A stretch of DNA of 64,000 bases from Bradyrhizobium lablabi (GTDB lineage: Bacteria; Pseudomonadota; Alphaproteobacteria; Rhizobiales; Xanthobacteraceae), in assembly GCF_018129385.1 (NCBI RefSeq), contig NZ_JAFCLN010000016.1, forward strand, positions 62,001-126,000, written 5' to 3'. A program made the position numbers and the translations under genes. Below, piece by piece: positions 51,093-60,346 of this stretch. Within the stretch, counting starts at the first letter, position 1. Every line of letters starts with the position of its first letter. Below the pieces are notes generated by a model, which did not search any database, had not been told where the DNA came from, and saw nothing but the letters and a program-made list of their open reading frames with translations.

Positions 51093-51777
51093 GCCTCAAT
51101 CCATCGTCCTGAAGAAGAGTAGCGCCGAGACCCTGCATGGCGCTCCGTCCGCTTTCCAGCACATACGCGTAATCGGCCGTTTCGAGCGCGTGCACGACCT
51201 GCTGCTCGACGAGCAGGATCGGCACGCCCTGGTCCCGAATCGTCTTCACCAGCTTGAATACTTCTTCGACCAGCATCGGCGCCAGCCCGAGCGTCGGCTC
51301 ATCCAGCATCAACAGGCGCGGACACGACATCAGCCCGCGCCCGATGGCGCACATCTGCTGCTCGCCTCCGGACAAGGTGCCGGCCAGTTGGTCGCGCCGT
51401 TCCGCCAGGCGCGGCAACAGGTCGAAGATGAACTCGAGCTGCTGCTTGCGCCGGCCGCGCGCGGCCTTGCCGTACGCGCCGATTTCCAGGTTTTCCAGCA
51501 CGCTCATGAATGGAAACAGCCGGCGTCCCTCCGGGACGTGGATCAGGCCCTGCTCGACGATCTGGTGCGGCGCCAGCCGCGAAATGTCCTTGCCGTCGAA
51601 CTCGATGCTGCCGTCCCGGTTTTTGACCAGCGCCGAGATCGCGGAAAGAGTGGTCGTCTTCCCTGCCCCGTTGCCGCCGACCAGGCCGACGATCTGCCCC
51701 GCCCCGACATCGAGCGAGAGCTGCTCGACGGCCCGGACGTCACCAAAATTCACATTGAGGTCGCGAACGCGCAGCAT
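51073..51777 (-). CDS. ABC transporter ATP-binding protein, LivF type
   Basis: A 234-residue ATPase of the branched-chain amino acid/HAAT family. Walker A GGNGAGKTT, signature TLSGGEQQMC, Walker B LLMLDEPTLGL and the H-loop. It is 3 nt after the LivG-like gene and overlaps the TetR gene start. This operon also encodes a monooxygenase, so an aromatic or amide substrate is more likely than leucine. Confidence 0.93.
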   Translation of the reverse strand: MLRVRDLNVNFGDVRAVEQLSLDVGAGQIVGLVGGNGAGKTTTLSAISALVKNRDGSIEFDGKDISRLAPHQIVEQGLIHVPEGRRLFPFMSVLENLEIGAYGKAARGRRKQQLEFIFDLLPRLAERRDQLAGTLSGGEQQMCAIGRGLMSCPRLLMLDEPTLGLAPMLVEEVFKLVKTIRDQGVPILLVEQQVVHALETADYAYVLESGRSAMQGLGATLLQDDGLRRAYLGI

Positions 51778-51780
51778 CGC

Positions 51781-52512
51781 CTAGCTCCCGATCGCCGCGA
51801 AGTTGGGACCAAGATACGCCGACAGCACGACGGGATCGCGCGTGACCTCGGCAGGCGTTCCCGTCGCGATCGGCCGGCCGTTTTGCAGCACCAGAATGTG
51901 ATCCGAAAGCTGCATCACCGCGCTCATGTGATGCTCGATGACCACGAGCGCGATCCCTCGTTCCCGCAGCCGCCGGATGAAGCCGATCATCTTCTTGACT
52001 TCGATCGGGATCAGGCCGCCCATGACCTCGTCGAGCAAGAGCGCGCGAGGCGACGTCGCGAGAACCTTGGCCATCTCCAGCCGCTTGCGGTCGCCGATCG
52101 GCAATTGCCCGGCATACACGTCGCAAAGCGCGGACATGTCGAGTTCATCCAGCACCTGCCGGGCAATCTCACGCGCGGCGTCGATCGACCGGGCACGAAG
52201 CATCGCTCCCATCACGACATTGTCGAGCACGCTCAGGCCGCGAAACGGTTGCACGATCTGGAATGTCCGTGCGAGGCCGGTCCGGCATCGGCTCTCCGGC
52301 GACATGCTTCCCAAATCGTGGTCGTCGAGCGACACCGAGCCGATGTCCGGCTTGATAAAGCCGGTCAGCAGATTGAATACCGTGGTCTTGCCCGCGCCGT
52401 TCGGCCCGATAATGGAGAGAATCTCGCCGGGACGCGCCTCGAAGCTGACATCCTTGACCGCCGTCAAGCCGCCGAAGCGCTTCGTCAAATCCTTTGCCTT
52501 CAGGACCGCCAC
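51781..52512 (-). CDS. ABC transporter ATP-binding protein, LivG type
   Basis: A 243-residue ATPase: Walker A GPNGAGKTT, Q-loop, LPIGDRKRLEMAKVLATSP in place of the usual LSGGQ signature (a LivG feature), Walker B ALLLDEVMGGL and VVIEHHMSAV. The GTG start at 52512 overlaps the LivM-like stop by 13 nt. Confidence 0.93.
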   Translation of the reverse strand: MAVLKAKDLTKRFGGLTAVKDVSFEARPGEILSIIGPNGAGKTTVFNLLTGFIKPDIGSVSLDDHDLGSMSPESRCRTGLARTFQIVQPFRGLSVLDNVVMGAMLRARSIDAAREIARQVLDELDMSALCDVYAGQLPIGDRKRLEMAKVLATSPRALLLDEVMGGLIPIEVKKMIGFIRRLRERGIALVVIEHHMSAVMQLSDHILVLQNGRPIATGTPAEVTRDPVVLSAYLGPNFAAIGS

Positions 52513-53474
52513 GCTGCTCTCCTTTTCAGGAACGCGTGCGTCAAGGGTCCAAGCCCGTTCGGGGCGGCCATCAACACCAGGATGACGATCGCGGCATAGG
52601 CAAGTTGCGTCAGGCCGGAGATTTGATCGCCAAGATAGACCTGCATGACGACCGACACGATCGACACCAGAAGCGCGCCGACGATCGGGCCGTATGCCGT
52701 GCCCAGCCCTCCGACGATCGCCATCAGCGCAAAGTTGAGCGAGAGGTTCAGGCCCATCACGCTATCGGGATCGACATACAGGTAATACTGCGCATGCACC
52801 GTCCCGCAGATGCTGATCAGCCCGGCGGAGAGCGCGAATACCCCGATGCGGAGCGGCAAGGTACGAATGCCGAGCGCGCGGGCAGCGTCATGGTTTTCCC
52901 GGAACGCGACCAGCCCATAGCCGACCTTGCTGGCGGCGATCAGGCGCGTAATGACGTAGAACACGATCACGAGTGCCAGCGCGATGTAGGTGTAGACCAT
53001 CTTGTCGGCGAAGATCAGGTTCGCCGGGTTCGGCCGAAGCGGTATCGCCAGGCCCGACGCCCCGCCGGTGAAATCGCGCAAATTGATGGCGCTTATGTGC
53101 ACGACGGCGCCGAAGGCAAGCGTCGACATCACGAAGAACGAGCCCTTCAGCCGCATGGTGACGGCACCCAGGAACACCGCGCAGATCGCGCTGACAATTG
53201 CGCCGAGCCACATTCCAATGAGCGGGCTGATCCCCGCCTTCAGGAAGAGAATCGTCGAGACATAGGCGCCAATGCCGTAGAAGGCCGCATGGCCCAGCGA
53301 GAGCTGGCCCGCATATCCCCCGCTCAAATTCCAGGCGAGCGATGCGGCGGCGCTCAGAAACGCCAGGGTCAGGGCCGCCACAAGGAATGCGTCGGAAAAG
53401 ACCAGCGGCAAGGCGGCCAGCGCGGCGAAGCCGGCAATGGGCGGCAGGAGCGCGGAGAGCGGAGAATTCGTCAC
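52500..53474 (-). CDS. ABC transporter permease, LivM type
   Basis: The 324-residue permease has eight or nine hydrophobic segments and the LivM features LSLGHAAFYGIGAYVSTILF and GTAYGPIVGALLVS. The GTG at 53474 overlaps the LivH-like stop (GTGA) and gives the family length; the much longer upstream open frame is only a shadow of livH. Confidence 0.92.
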   Translation of the reverse strand: MTNSPLSALLPPIAGFAALAALPLVFSDAFLVAALTLAFLSAAASLAWNLSGGYAGQLSLGHAAFYGIGAYVSTILFLKAGISPLIGMWLGAIVSAICAVFLGAVTMRLKGSFFVMSTLAFGAVVHISAINLRDFTGGASGLAIPLRPNPANLIFADKMVYTYIALALVIVFYVITRLIAASKVGYGLVAFRENHDAARALGIRTLPLRIGVFALSAGLISICGTVHAQYYLYVDPDSVMGLNLSLNFALMAIVGGLGTAYGPIVGALLVSIVSVVMQVYLGDQISGLTQLAYAAIVILVLMAAPNGLGPLTHAFLKRRAAWRS

Positions 53475-54355
53475 GTGACATCCATGACTTCGGCGCCCTT
53501 GCGGCCGAGCAAGCCGTTGGGACGCAAGGCAAGCACGACCATGAAGAGCACGAAGTAAACGAGCTGCTTCAGTTCTCCTCCTGCAAAATATCCCGTGAAA
53601 GACTCCACGACGCCGATCAGAAGGCCGGCGATGACAGCGCCTGCTATGCTTCCCATCCCGCCGAGCACAACGATGACGAATGAAATGAGGATCATGTCGG
53701 CGCCGGTATAGGGATTTACCGGATACAACGGGGAGAGAAGAACGCCCGCCGCGCCGACCAACGCACAACCGAGCGCGAATGTGACCGCGTAGATCCAGTC
53801 GACATTGATGCCGACCAGGCGCGCCGAACGGCGGTCTTGCGCCGTGGCGCGTATCGCACTCCCCATGTAGGTGTACTTCAGGAAAGCGGCGAGGCCGCCG
53901 GCCAGCGCCAGCGCCACCACAAAGACCGCGACACGCAGCCAGGACACGTAGAGCGGCCCGATCTGGAACGCGGCGGTCGCGTAAGACGTCCGGACGGTTC
54001 GAAAGTCGGACGTGAACAGCGTCAGCAGCAGGTTCTGCAGGAACAGCGACAGGGCGAAGGTCACAAACACCTGGACGACATGAGGCGCCTCGAGCGTCGG
54101 ACGGATCAACAGGCGCTCGGTCAGGAGCCCGAGGACGAACAGCAGGGGTACGACCGCGATACTGGCGACAAAGGGATCGATGCCGACGCGCTGGAACATG
54201 AAGTAGGTCAGGTACATCGCGATCGTCAGGTACTCGCCATGGGCAAAGTTCACGACGCGCAGGACGCCGAAGACCAGCGTCAAGCCGACGCTGATCAACG
54301 CGTACACTCCGCCGATAAACAGGCCGGACAGAGCGAGCTGAACGTAAATGTCCAT
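53471..54355 (-). CDS. ABC transporter permease, LivH type
   Basis: A 294-residue inner-membrane permease with the typical start DIYVQLALSGLFIGGVYALI, SVGLTLVFGVLRVVNFAHGE and GGMGSIAGAVIAGLLIGVVE. It pairs with the LivM-like protein. It starts 33 nt after the binding-protein gene. Confidence 0.93.
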   Translation of the reverse strand: MDIYVQLALSGLFIGGVYALISVGLTLVFGVLRVVNFAHGEYLTIAMYLTYFMFQRVGIDPFVASIAVVPLLFVLGLLTERLLIRPTLEAPHVVQVFVTFALSLFLQNLLLTLFTSDFRTVRTSYATAAFQIGPLYVSWLRVAVFVVALALAGGLAAFLKYTYMGSAIRATAQDRRSARLVGINVDWIYAVTFALGCALVGAAGVLLSPLYPVNPYTGADMILISFVIVVLGGMGSIAGAVIAGLLIGVVESFTGYFAGGELKQLVYFVLFMVVLALRPNGLLGRKGAEVMDVT

Positions 54356-54388
54356 GCGCGTACCTGGGGTCGCTGCCTTGGTCGCGCG

Positions 54389-55651
54389 TTACCGCGCGTT
54401 CCAGGCGGGCAGCGGCACCATGACGGGATCCTGAACCTTGTTGGCCGCCGGATAGACCGAAATCATCTTCTGGTTCTGCCATTGCACGACGCTGCCGAAC
54501 GCGCGCTGGTTCTGGCCCTTCTCGTCGAACTTCAATCCCCAGCCGTTGATGTACGAGCCGGCCGGCACGTCGGCCTTCAACGCTGCCTCACGAAGGTCGG
54601 CGGCGCCATCCGATGCAGCCTTGCCCAGGATGTCGCGCGCAAGTGCGAGACCCACGACAAATCCGAGCGACTCCTGAACCGCCGGCATCACCTTGTACTT
54701 CGCCTCATAGCGCTTCACGAATTCTTCGCGATCCGCACGCGCTTCCGGTGCCAGGGAATTTACGTTTGCCTCGAGCGGAAACGACGATGAGAAAATCCCG
54801 TTGACATCCTTGCCGATTGCCTCGGCCAGCGACAGCGTGGAATGGCCGGCGCTGGTGCCGACGAACGCCTTCGGACTGTAGTTCATCTCCTTCATCTGAC
54901 GCTGGAGAAGAATGGCGTCGTTGATGAATTGCGTAGCGATGATCACGTCCGGATCCAGCGCGCGCAACTTCAACACCAATGCCGACAGATCGGTGGTCTT
55001 GGCGGAATAGAGCTCGCGCAATCCGATCTTGATGCCGAGCTTGTCGGCCTGATCGATAGCGGCCTTGGATACGTCGACGCCGAATGCGGAATCTTCCGCG
55101 ACGACCGCCACCTTGAGGTTTTTCGGCTCGATTTTCAGCATCGGCGCAAGGACTTCCGCCACATAGAGAGGCGCGGGCTGCCCGAGACCCGCGGCGCTCA
55201 AACCCATGCGAAACACGCTCTTGAAATCGCGCTCCGTATAGTTGTTGGCAACCGCCATCCCTTCCCAGTAGAAGGCTCCGTTGCGCTCCGCCTCCTGGCT
55301 CGCCACCATGCCGACGGCGCTCGTCGAACTGCCGACGAAAATCTTCACGCCCTCGCGCGAGGCAAGGCGGTTGGTCTCGCTGATCGCCGCTTGCGGGCTG
55401 TTTCCGTCGCCCTTGAACAGTTGAATCTTGCGGCCCTTCACACCGCCGCGATCGTTGATGAGATCGATCGCCGTCTCGACGCCCTGAAAATTCTGGTTGC
55501 CGAAGACGGAATTGCCGCCGGTGAGCGGAAAGATGCCGCCGATCTTGATCGGCTCCTGCGCGAACGAAGGCCGCACTGCGAGAACGACGGGCGCTGCTGC
55601 AAGGAAGCCGAGAACCTTTCGGCGCGGAAGACGATGCTTGGACTGAGACAT
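54389..55651 (-). CDS. ABC transporter substrate-binding protein, LivK type
   Basis: The 420-residue binding protein has a twin-arginine signal (PRRKVLGFLAAAPVVLAV, cleavage after SFA) and the leucine/isoleucine-binding fold (IKIGGIFPLTGGNSVFGNQN). Amide- and aromatic-acid-binding relatives look the same at this level. It begins the nine-gene leftward operon and follows the operator-promoter region at 55881-55921. Confidence 0.92.
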   Translation of the reverse strand: MSQSKHRLPRRKVLGFLAAAPVVLAVRPSFAQEPIKIGGIFPLTGGNSVFGNQNFQGVETAIDLINDRGGVKGRKIQLFKGDGNSPQAAISETNRLASREGVKIFVGSSTSAVGMVASQEAERNGAFYWEGMAVANNYTERDFKSVFRMGLSAAGLGQPAPLYVAEVLAPMLKIEPKNLKVAVVAEDSAFGVDVSKAAIDQADKLGIKIGLRELYSAKTTDLSALVLKLRALDPDVIIATQFINDAILLQRQMKEMNYSPKAFVGTSAGHSTLSLAEAIGKDVNGIFSSSFPLEANVNSLAPEARADREEFVKRYEAKYKVMPAVQESLGFVVGLALARDILGKAASDGAADLREAALKADVPAGSYINGWGLKFDEKGQNQRAFGSVVQWQNQKMISVYPAANKVQDPVMVPLPAWNAR

Positions 55652-56058
55652 GCTTTACCCCCTTGTGAAGCCTCGATCCCAAGTCGACCGACAAGAACAA
55701 TTCAGAAGGCTGGTCGTCAGACCAACATGCATTCAGCAGCCGCGCCGGAATGGCACGTCCACGAATCCCCCGAGCAATGAAGGTCAACCGGCCGCGTTTT
55801 GCTCAGCACGCCGGCAACTAACCCGCCTTCAACCTGAACGCCATTCCTGTCCATCAATTTGAGTATTGTAATGTTATCGTACAAAAATTAGACATGTAAA
55901 GGCATACTGTCTAATTTTTGTTGCACGCATCGTCGCACCCCCGCATCTGGCAACCTCCACGAGACGGATCGAATCGACAAAGCTGGGCAATATTCTCCCG
56001 CTCATAGCGGTCTGGTGGCAGGTTCGAGTCGTGCCGGGCCCATCAATGGACTCAGGCC
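55652..56058. other. Promoter region of the liv operon
   Basis: About 400 bp between the divergent liv operon and the SGNH hydrolase gene. AT-rich core at 55860-55925 with the inverted repeat described separately; otherwise no gene was seen. Confidence 0.5.
55881..55921. promoter_or_regulatory. 14-bp perfect inverted repeat, candidate operator of the liv operon
   Basis: ACAAAAATTAGACA (55881-55894), 13-nt spacer, TGTCTAATTTTTGT (55908-55921): perfect arms, unusually AT-rich. On the minus strand TTTACA and TACAAT-like hexamers lie within and after it, so it overlaps a plausible promoter for the binding-protein gene 230 bp downstream. The TetR protein of the same operon is the best candidate ligand. 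Confidence 0.6.
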
Positions 56059-56685
56059 ATGCCCATGCACCACATGAAGCGCGCCATTCCATGGATCGTC
56101 GCCGCTATTGCGGTCCTCGGGCTTGCGGCCTCGTTTTTCGAACTTCAGCGTGAGCGCGGCCGCCAGCGGCGCCACCACGCGCTCTTTCGGGAATTCGTCA
56201 TCCGCTCCGAACTGGCGGAAGCGAAGGCGCCGATCCTTGTGATCGGAGACAGCATCACCGAAGGCGCGAAACTCCCACGGGAAATCGGCGGCCGCGCCGT
56301 CATCAACGCGGGCATCAGCGGCGCGACGGTCGAGGACTTTGAGCGGATCGCGCCAGGGCTGGTCGCGGGCAAGCCGTCTTTCGTGGTGATTGCACTCGGG
56401 ACCAACGGCACCGCAGAGAGCCTGCGCGTGTCATATCCGGCCTTGCTGCACCGGCTCAAGGCGCTGTCTCCGCACATGATGGTCGTTGGCGTGACGCAGC
56501 AGATCGATGCGGACGCAAAGAACGCAGCCATCAAAGCCGCGGCCGATCGCGAGGGCATCCACTTTTTTGCGGTGCCACTGCCCGCCGGATCGACGCGCCT
56601 CGATGGCGTCCACTTGAACGATGCCGGCTATCGGATTTACACGCCTGCCCTGGCGGCAGAAATCGCGGACCGGATCGGCCGCTAG
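56059..56685 (+). CDS. SGNH/GDSL family hydrolase, membrane-anchored
   Basis: The 208-residue protein has an N-terminal helix (AIPWIVAAIAVLGLAASFF), then an SGNH domain: block I ILVIGDSITEGA (Ser nucleophile), block III IALGTNGT, and block V DGVHLNDAGY (Asp and His). It probably acts as an esterase or deacetylase on the periplasmic side. The first ATG is 18 nt before another (MKRAIPW) and both are possible. The gene is alone and followed by a terminator. Confidence 0.85.
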   Translation: MPMHHMKRAIPWIVAAIAVLGLAASFFELQRERGRQRRHHALFREFVIRSELAEAKAPILVIGDSITEGAKLPREIGGRAVINAGISGATVEDFERIAPGLVAGKPSFVVIALGTNGTAESLRVSYPALLHRLKALSPHMMVVGVTQQIDADAKNAAIKAAADREGIHFFAVPLPAGSTRLDGVHLNDAGYRIYTPALAAEIADRIGR

Positions 56686-56704
56686 GATGCGGGTGCTGAA
56701 TAAA

Positions 56705-56740
56705 CTGGACCGCGCCCCCCGGACGAGGAGCGCGGTCCAG
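56705..56740. terminator. Bidirectional hairpin terminator
   Basis: CTGGACCGCGC (56705-56715), 14-nt loop, GCGCGGTCCAG (56730-56740): an 11-bp GC-rich perfect stem between the convergent SGNH hydrolase and PhyH genes, with T-rich sequence on the minus-strand side (TTTATT). It probably serves both genes. Confidence 0.75.
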
Positions 56741-56761
56741 GCAATTCAATTTGCGTCGCGG

Positions 56762-57595
56762 TTACGCGCGGTAGGCCGTCTTGTCGGTGCCGCGATAGAG
56801 CACACGCACCTGCTCCTCCGTGACGGCCTTGTGGAAGGCCAGCGCCTCGGGCTCGAGATCGCGCTTCGGCACATGCTCCGGCTCGAAGTGATGATACGTG
56901 TCCTTGCCGCGCACCAGCGTGGCCCAGTCCCTTTGGCCGACCGCCTGCTTCAGCCGGGTCGGGATATAGCGGACAGCCAGGCCGATGCGCCGGTCATCGG
57001 AACGATTGGGCTCCGATCCATGGAACAGCAGCACGTGATGCAGCGAGGCCTGACCGGGCTTGAGCTCGACAAAAACCGCCTTCGACTCGTCGACATCGAC
57101 GGCGATCTCCTGTCCGCGGGTCAGAAGGTTGTTCTGGTCGAACGTATCCTCGTGCTGGACCTGCTGCTTGTGGGTGCCCGCCACGAATTTCATGCAGCCG
57201 GACACCTTGTTGGCCGGCGACATCGCGATCCAGGCGGTCGCCACATCGGAGGAGTCGAGCCCCCAATAAGTGGCGTCCTGATGCCAGGAGACGAAGCCGG
57301 GATCGTGCGGCTCCTTGATAAAGAAACTGGTGTTCCAGCAGAGGATGTCCGGACCCAAGAGGTCCTCGATTGCATCGAGGATTTTCGGATGACGGATCAT
57401 CTCGTTGATCCAGGGAAACAGCACGTGGCTGCGGTGGCGCATCTCGCCCTTGATTGGTCCACCGATCTTTGCCTCGTAATCCTCGAGCTTGCCGCGAAAC
57501 TCGGCAACTTCGCTCTCGCTCAGCGCGTTGACTGGAAAATGATAGCCGCGCTCGCGATAGCCGGCGACTTCATCCTCGCTCAGCAATTTTGTCAT
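56762..57595 (-). CDS. Phytanoyl-CoA dioxygenase (PhyH) family, Fe(II)/2-oxoglutarate
   Basis: A 277-residue non-haem iron oxygenase. The iron ligands are His105 and Asp107 in SWHQDATYW and a distal His192 in LLFHGSEPNRS, with Arg198 for 2-oxoglutarate. The ATG at 57595 follows GAGGAAATTC; the longer frame upstream adds 16 basic residues. It hydroxylates a carbon next to a functional group, or cleaves a C-X bond. Substrate unknown. It lies downstream of the MetX-like gene and probably forms a two-gene unit with it (114-nt gap). Confidence 0.87.
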   Translation of the reverse strand: MTKLLSEDEVAGYRERGYHFPVNALSESEVAEFRGKLEDYEAKIGGPIKGEMRHRSHVLFPWINEMIRHPKILDAIEDLLGPDILCWNTSFFIKEPHDPGFVSWHQDATYWGLDSSDVATAWIAMSPANKVSGCMKFVAGTHKQQVQHEDTFDQNNLLTRGQEIAVDVDESKAVFVELKPGQASLHHVLLFHGSEPNRSDDRRIGLAVRYIPTRLKQAVGQRDWATLVRGKDTYHHFEPEHVPKRDLEPEALAFHKAVTEEQVRVLYRGTDKTAYRA

Positions 57596-57709
57596 GAATT
57601 TCCTCCGGTCTCTTTTCTTGTTTTGTCGGCAGAGCTTAACCAAAAGTGACCCTGCCGTCCGGTCCTGTCAAGAAGCGCCGCATGCACGGCAGCATCGCGC
57701 GGCCTGCGT

Positions 57710-58753
57710 TCAGCGCACGCGGCCGGCCAGGAATTCAGCGATCGCATCGCGGATTTCCTCAAGCTGCGGCGATGCGTCCGCCGCGACCGCGTGTCCCGAG
57801 CGACCCGCGAGGCGAACCAGCGTGGCATCCGCAATGAGCTGCGCGGCCTCAACAGCATCTTCCACCGGATTGTAGAGATCCAGTTCCGGAACAAGCAGCA
57901 GCGTGGGTGCCTTGATCGATCGGAGCGCGGCCGACGTATCGCCGTCAAATCCGCTCGTCGTGCCGACATCATGCGCATCGTAGGCCCAGCTCTGATAGAC
58001 CCAGTCGAGCGGATCGGATGCCATGCTGCGCGCGCTCTCAATCGCCTGATCCACCAGGCTTGGGATCGCAGCCGGCGCGACGCCTTCCAAGGCCCCCGGT
58101 TCGCGGTTGGTAATGACGCGCGTCAGCGCGGCCCAGGCATCGAAGCCGGCGCCGTAGGGACCGGACGGAAAGCCCGGATCGGCCCGCAATATCCGGCGAG
58201 CAACATCGTTCATCGCAACCGACCATGAGCGAGTTCGCGCCATCGGCACAAGCGCCACGATGCTTCGCATGCGATCGGGATGGCTCACGCCCCATTGCAG
58301 CGCCTGCATGCCGCCCATCGATGCTCCGACAACCGATGCAAGCTGCTTCACCTCCAGCGCGTCCAGCAATTTACGCTGGCTTGCGACCATGTCGCGGATG
58401 GAAAAGCGCGGGAATGAGAGATCGGGCTGCGCCTGGCTGTTGCTCGGGGAAGTGCTCAGCCCGTTGCCGATCGCGTCGGCGCAGATGACGAAGTAGCGCT
58501 CGGGATCGAGCGGCCGCCCGGGCCCGATCAGAAAATCCAGCCGGTGATGGGTCGAGCCGATCGCGGTCAGGACAAGGACGACATTATCGCCGGCGCGAGA
58601 GCGGGTCCCATGCGTGACATAGCTGATCTCGAAATCGCGTATAGCTTCGCCGCTTTCGAGCGGCAGATCGCCCAAGGCAAGCGTTTGATGCGGTCGATCG
58701 ATCCAGCCGGGCTGTAGTTCCGGATGCCGCCAACGTGGCTTGTGCAGTGGCAC
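57710..58753 (-). CDS. MetX-like acyltransferase/hydrolase (alpha/beta fold)
   Basis: The 347-residue product resembles homoserine O-acetyltransferase. Nucleophile Ser in VVGASMGGMQALQW, Asp in LVPELDLYNP, His in AGRSGHAVAAD, and the family block FVICADAIGNGLS, with the region preceding PSNSQAQ variable. The GTG at 58753 follows AGGAGGAAGC, far better than the ATG at 58819. No other Met genes are near, so a different acyl transfer or hydrolysis of an ester is as likely as methionine synthesis. Confidence 0.82.
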   Translation of the reverse strand: MPLHKPRWRHPELQPGWIDRPHQTLALGDLPLESGEAIRDFEISYVTHGTRSRAGDNVVLVLTAIGSTHHRLDFLIGPGRPLDPERYFVICADAIGNGLSTSPSNSQAQPDLSFPRFSIRDMVASQRKLLDALEVKQLASVVGASMGGMQALQWGVSHPDRMRSIVALVPMARTRSWSVAMNDVARRILRADPGFPSGPYGAGFDAWAALTRVITNREPGALEGVAPAAIPSLVDQAIESARSMASDPLDWVYQSWAYDAHDVGTTSGFDGDTSAALRSIKAPTLLLVPELDLYNPVEDAVEAAQLIADATLVRLAGRSGHAVAADASPQLEEIRDAIAEFLAGRVR

Positions 58754-59031
58754 GCTTCCTCCTGACTGGCGCGAAAACACTTCAACGCAAGCTACAGGAT
58801 GCGAATGCAGGAAGTCCAAGTTTCATTTTGCGGCTTCATTTTTGCGCGCGGTTTCCCAGTGACCGGCGCGCAACCTGCCGAGGATATTGCGACGCAATAG
58901 TTGCGGATGCGCGAACTCATCGACGCCTTCACGCGCAAACATCTTGTTCTCGCCAGCCTCAATCTCTTGTGCCAGACTTGTTGGCGCAGAAGGCCGCAAT
59001 AGACAGGCCGGCAACAGGGGAAGGGAACACA

Positions 59032-60330
59032 ATGGACCTTTGGACAGGCATTGCGCTGCTCGTTGCATTTCTCGCCATCGTTATATTGATCATTCGCGGG
59101 CAGAGCCCGATCATCATGCTGCTGATACTGGCCGTGCTTTGGGCGGCGATCGCAGGCATCGGCATCGACGATATCCAGAAGAAGGTCATCCAGGCCGGCG
59201 GCGTTCAGTATGCGAGCGCGGTGATCATCATCGTGTTCGGCGCATGGTTCGCCCAGGTGCTGATCCAGACCGGGATCGCGGAAAGCGTGATCCGCTCGGC
59301 GGTCGAGCTCGCGGGCGACCGGCCGCTCGTCACTGCCATGACCATCACGCTGGTCACGGCGCTGTTGTTCACGTCGATGTATGGCGTCGGCGCCGCGATC
59401 GCGATCGGCGTCATCGCGCTGCCGATCATGATGAGCCAGGGCATTCCGCCGTATGTCGCGGCTCCCGTGTTCACCATGGGAATAGGCGCCGGCACCTTCA
59501 TCAACCTCGTGCAGTTCGGCACGTTCCAGAAACTGTTTCCCGGCCTGAAATACGAAGCGCCCTATCTGACCTACTGGGTGGTCGGAATGTGCGTGTACAT
59601 CCTGGCGGCATGGGCGTTGGCGTTCTTCTATCTGCGTAACGGCGCGACCCGCCGGCTGGCCTCGGTCGACGTCGCCGGCGAAGGCGCAGCGCCAGTCCGC
59701 AAGCGAACCCCCTACTACACCTATATCGTGCCGATCTTCCCCGTGATCATGATCCTGGTGCTCAAATGGGAGATCATTCCAACCTTCATCGTCTCGATCC
59801 TGCTGGCGCTCGCGCTGACCTGGCCGGATCGCACACTGCAAGGACATCTCAACCTCTTCAACAAGACCTTCTCCGATGCCTTCCCCGACATCGCGACCAT
59901 CGCCGCGCTCTGGACCATCTGCGGTATGATCATCGTGGCGGGGCAGACGCCTGAGGTTGCTGGAGCGTTGAAACCGATCTTCGCGCCGATCCTGCCGCAT
60001 ACGCCATTGCAGGCAGCGGTATTCTTCGGATTGCTCGGTGGCATTGCCAGCATCTATCGCGGGCCGATGGTCGTCATCGGCACCGGCGCGGCCCTGCTTG
60101 CGATCATCCTCGCCAACAAGGAGATACCGATCCCCTATCTCTATTCGATCTGGCTGGCGCCGACCGTGCTGCAAGGGAGCATGGACCCGACCAACTCATG
60201 GACGTTGTGGACGATCGGGCACACCAAGGTCAGCCACGGTCAGTTCCTCAAGACGGCCCTGCCCTTCGGCTGCGCGATGGTCGCGGTCAATTCGCTGATC
60301 TGCTACCTGATGCTGGGCTCGCTGCAATAG
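59032..60330 (+). CDS. GntP/CitM-type carboxylate permease
   Basis: A 432-residue integral membrane protein with about 11-12 hydrophobic segments, the ATG chosen for GGGAAGGGA before it and because it starts at the first helix. It resembles the gluconate/anion symporter and citrate-transporter superfamily (FGAWFAQVLIQTGIAESVIR, TFINLVQFGTFQKL). It probably imports the substrate of the downstream hydantoinase-like protein, with 16 nt between the genes. Confidence 0.85.
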   Translation: MDLWTGIALLVAFLAIVILIIRGQSPIIMLLILAVLWAAIAGIGIDDIQKKVIQAGGVQYASAVIIIVFGAWFAQVLIQTGIAESVIRSAVELAGDRPLVTAMTITLVTALLFTSMYGVGAAIAIGVIALPIMMSQGIPPYVAAPVFTMGIGAGTFINLVQFGTFQKLFPGLKYEAPYLTYWVVGMCVYILAAWALAFFYLRNGATRRLASVDVAGEGAAPVRKRTPYYTYIVPIFPVIMILVLKWEIIPTFIVSILLALALTWPDRTLQGHLNLFNKTFSDAFPDIATIAALWTICGMIIVAGQTPEVAGALKPIFAPILPHTPLQAAVFFGLLGGIASIYRGPMVVIGTGAALLAIILANKEIPIPYLYSIWLAPTVLQGSMDPTNSWTLWTIGHTKVSHGQFLKTALPFGCAMVAVNSLICYLMLGSLQ

Positions 60331-60346
60331 ACTGGGAATGTGAGTG

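Noticed and set aside
53475..54482. Long N-terminal extension of the LivM-like frame
   Set aside because: This part overlaps the genuine LivH gene in another frame; the GTG at 53474 overlapping the livH stop gives the normal LivM length.
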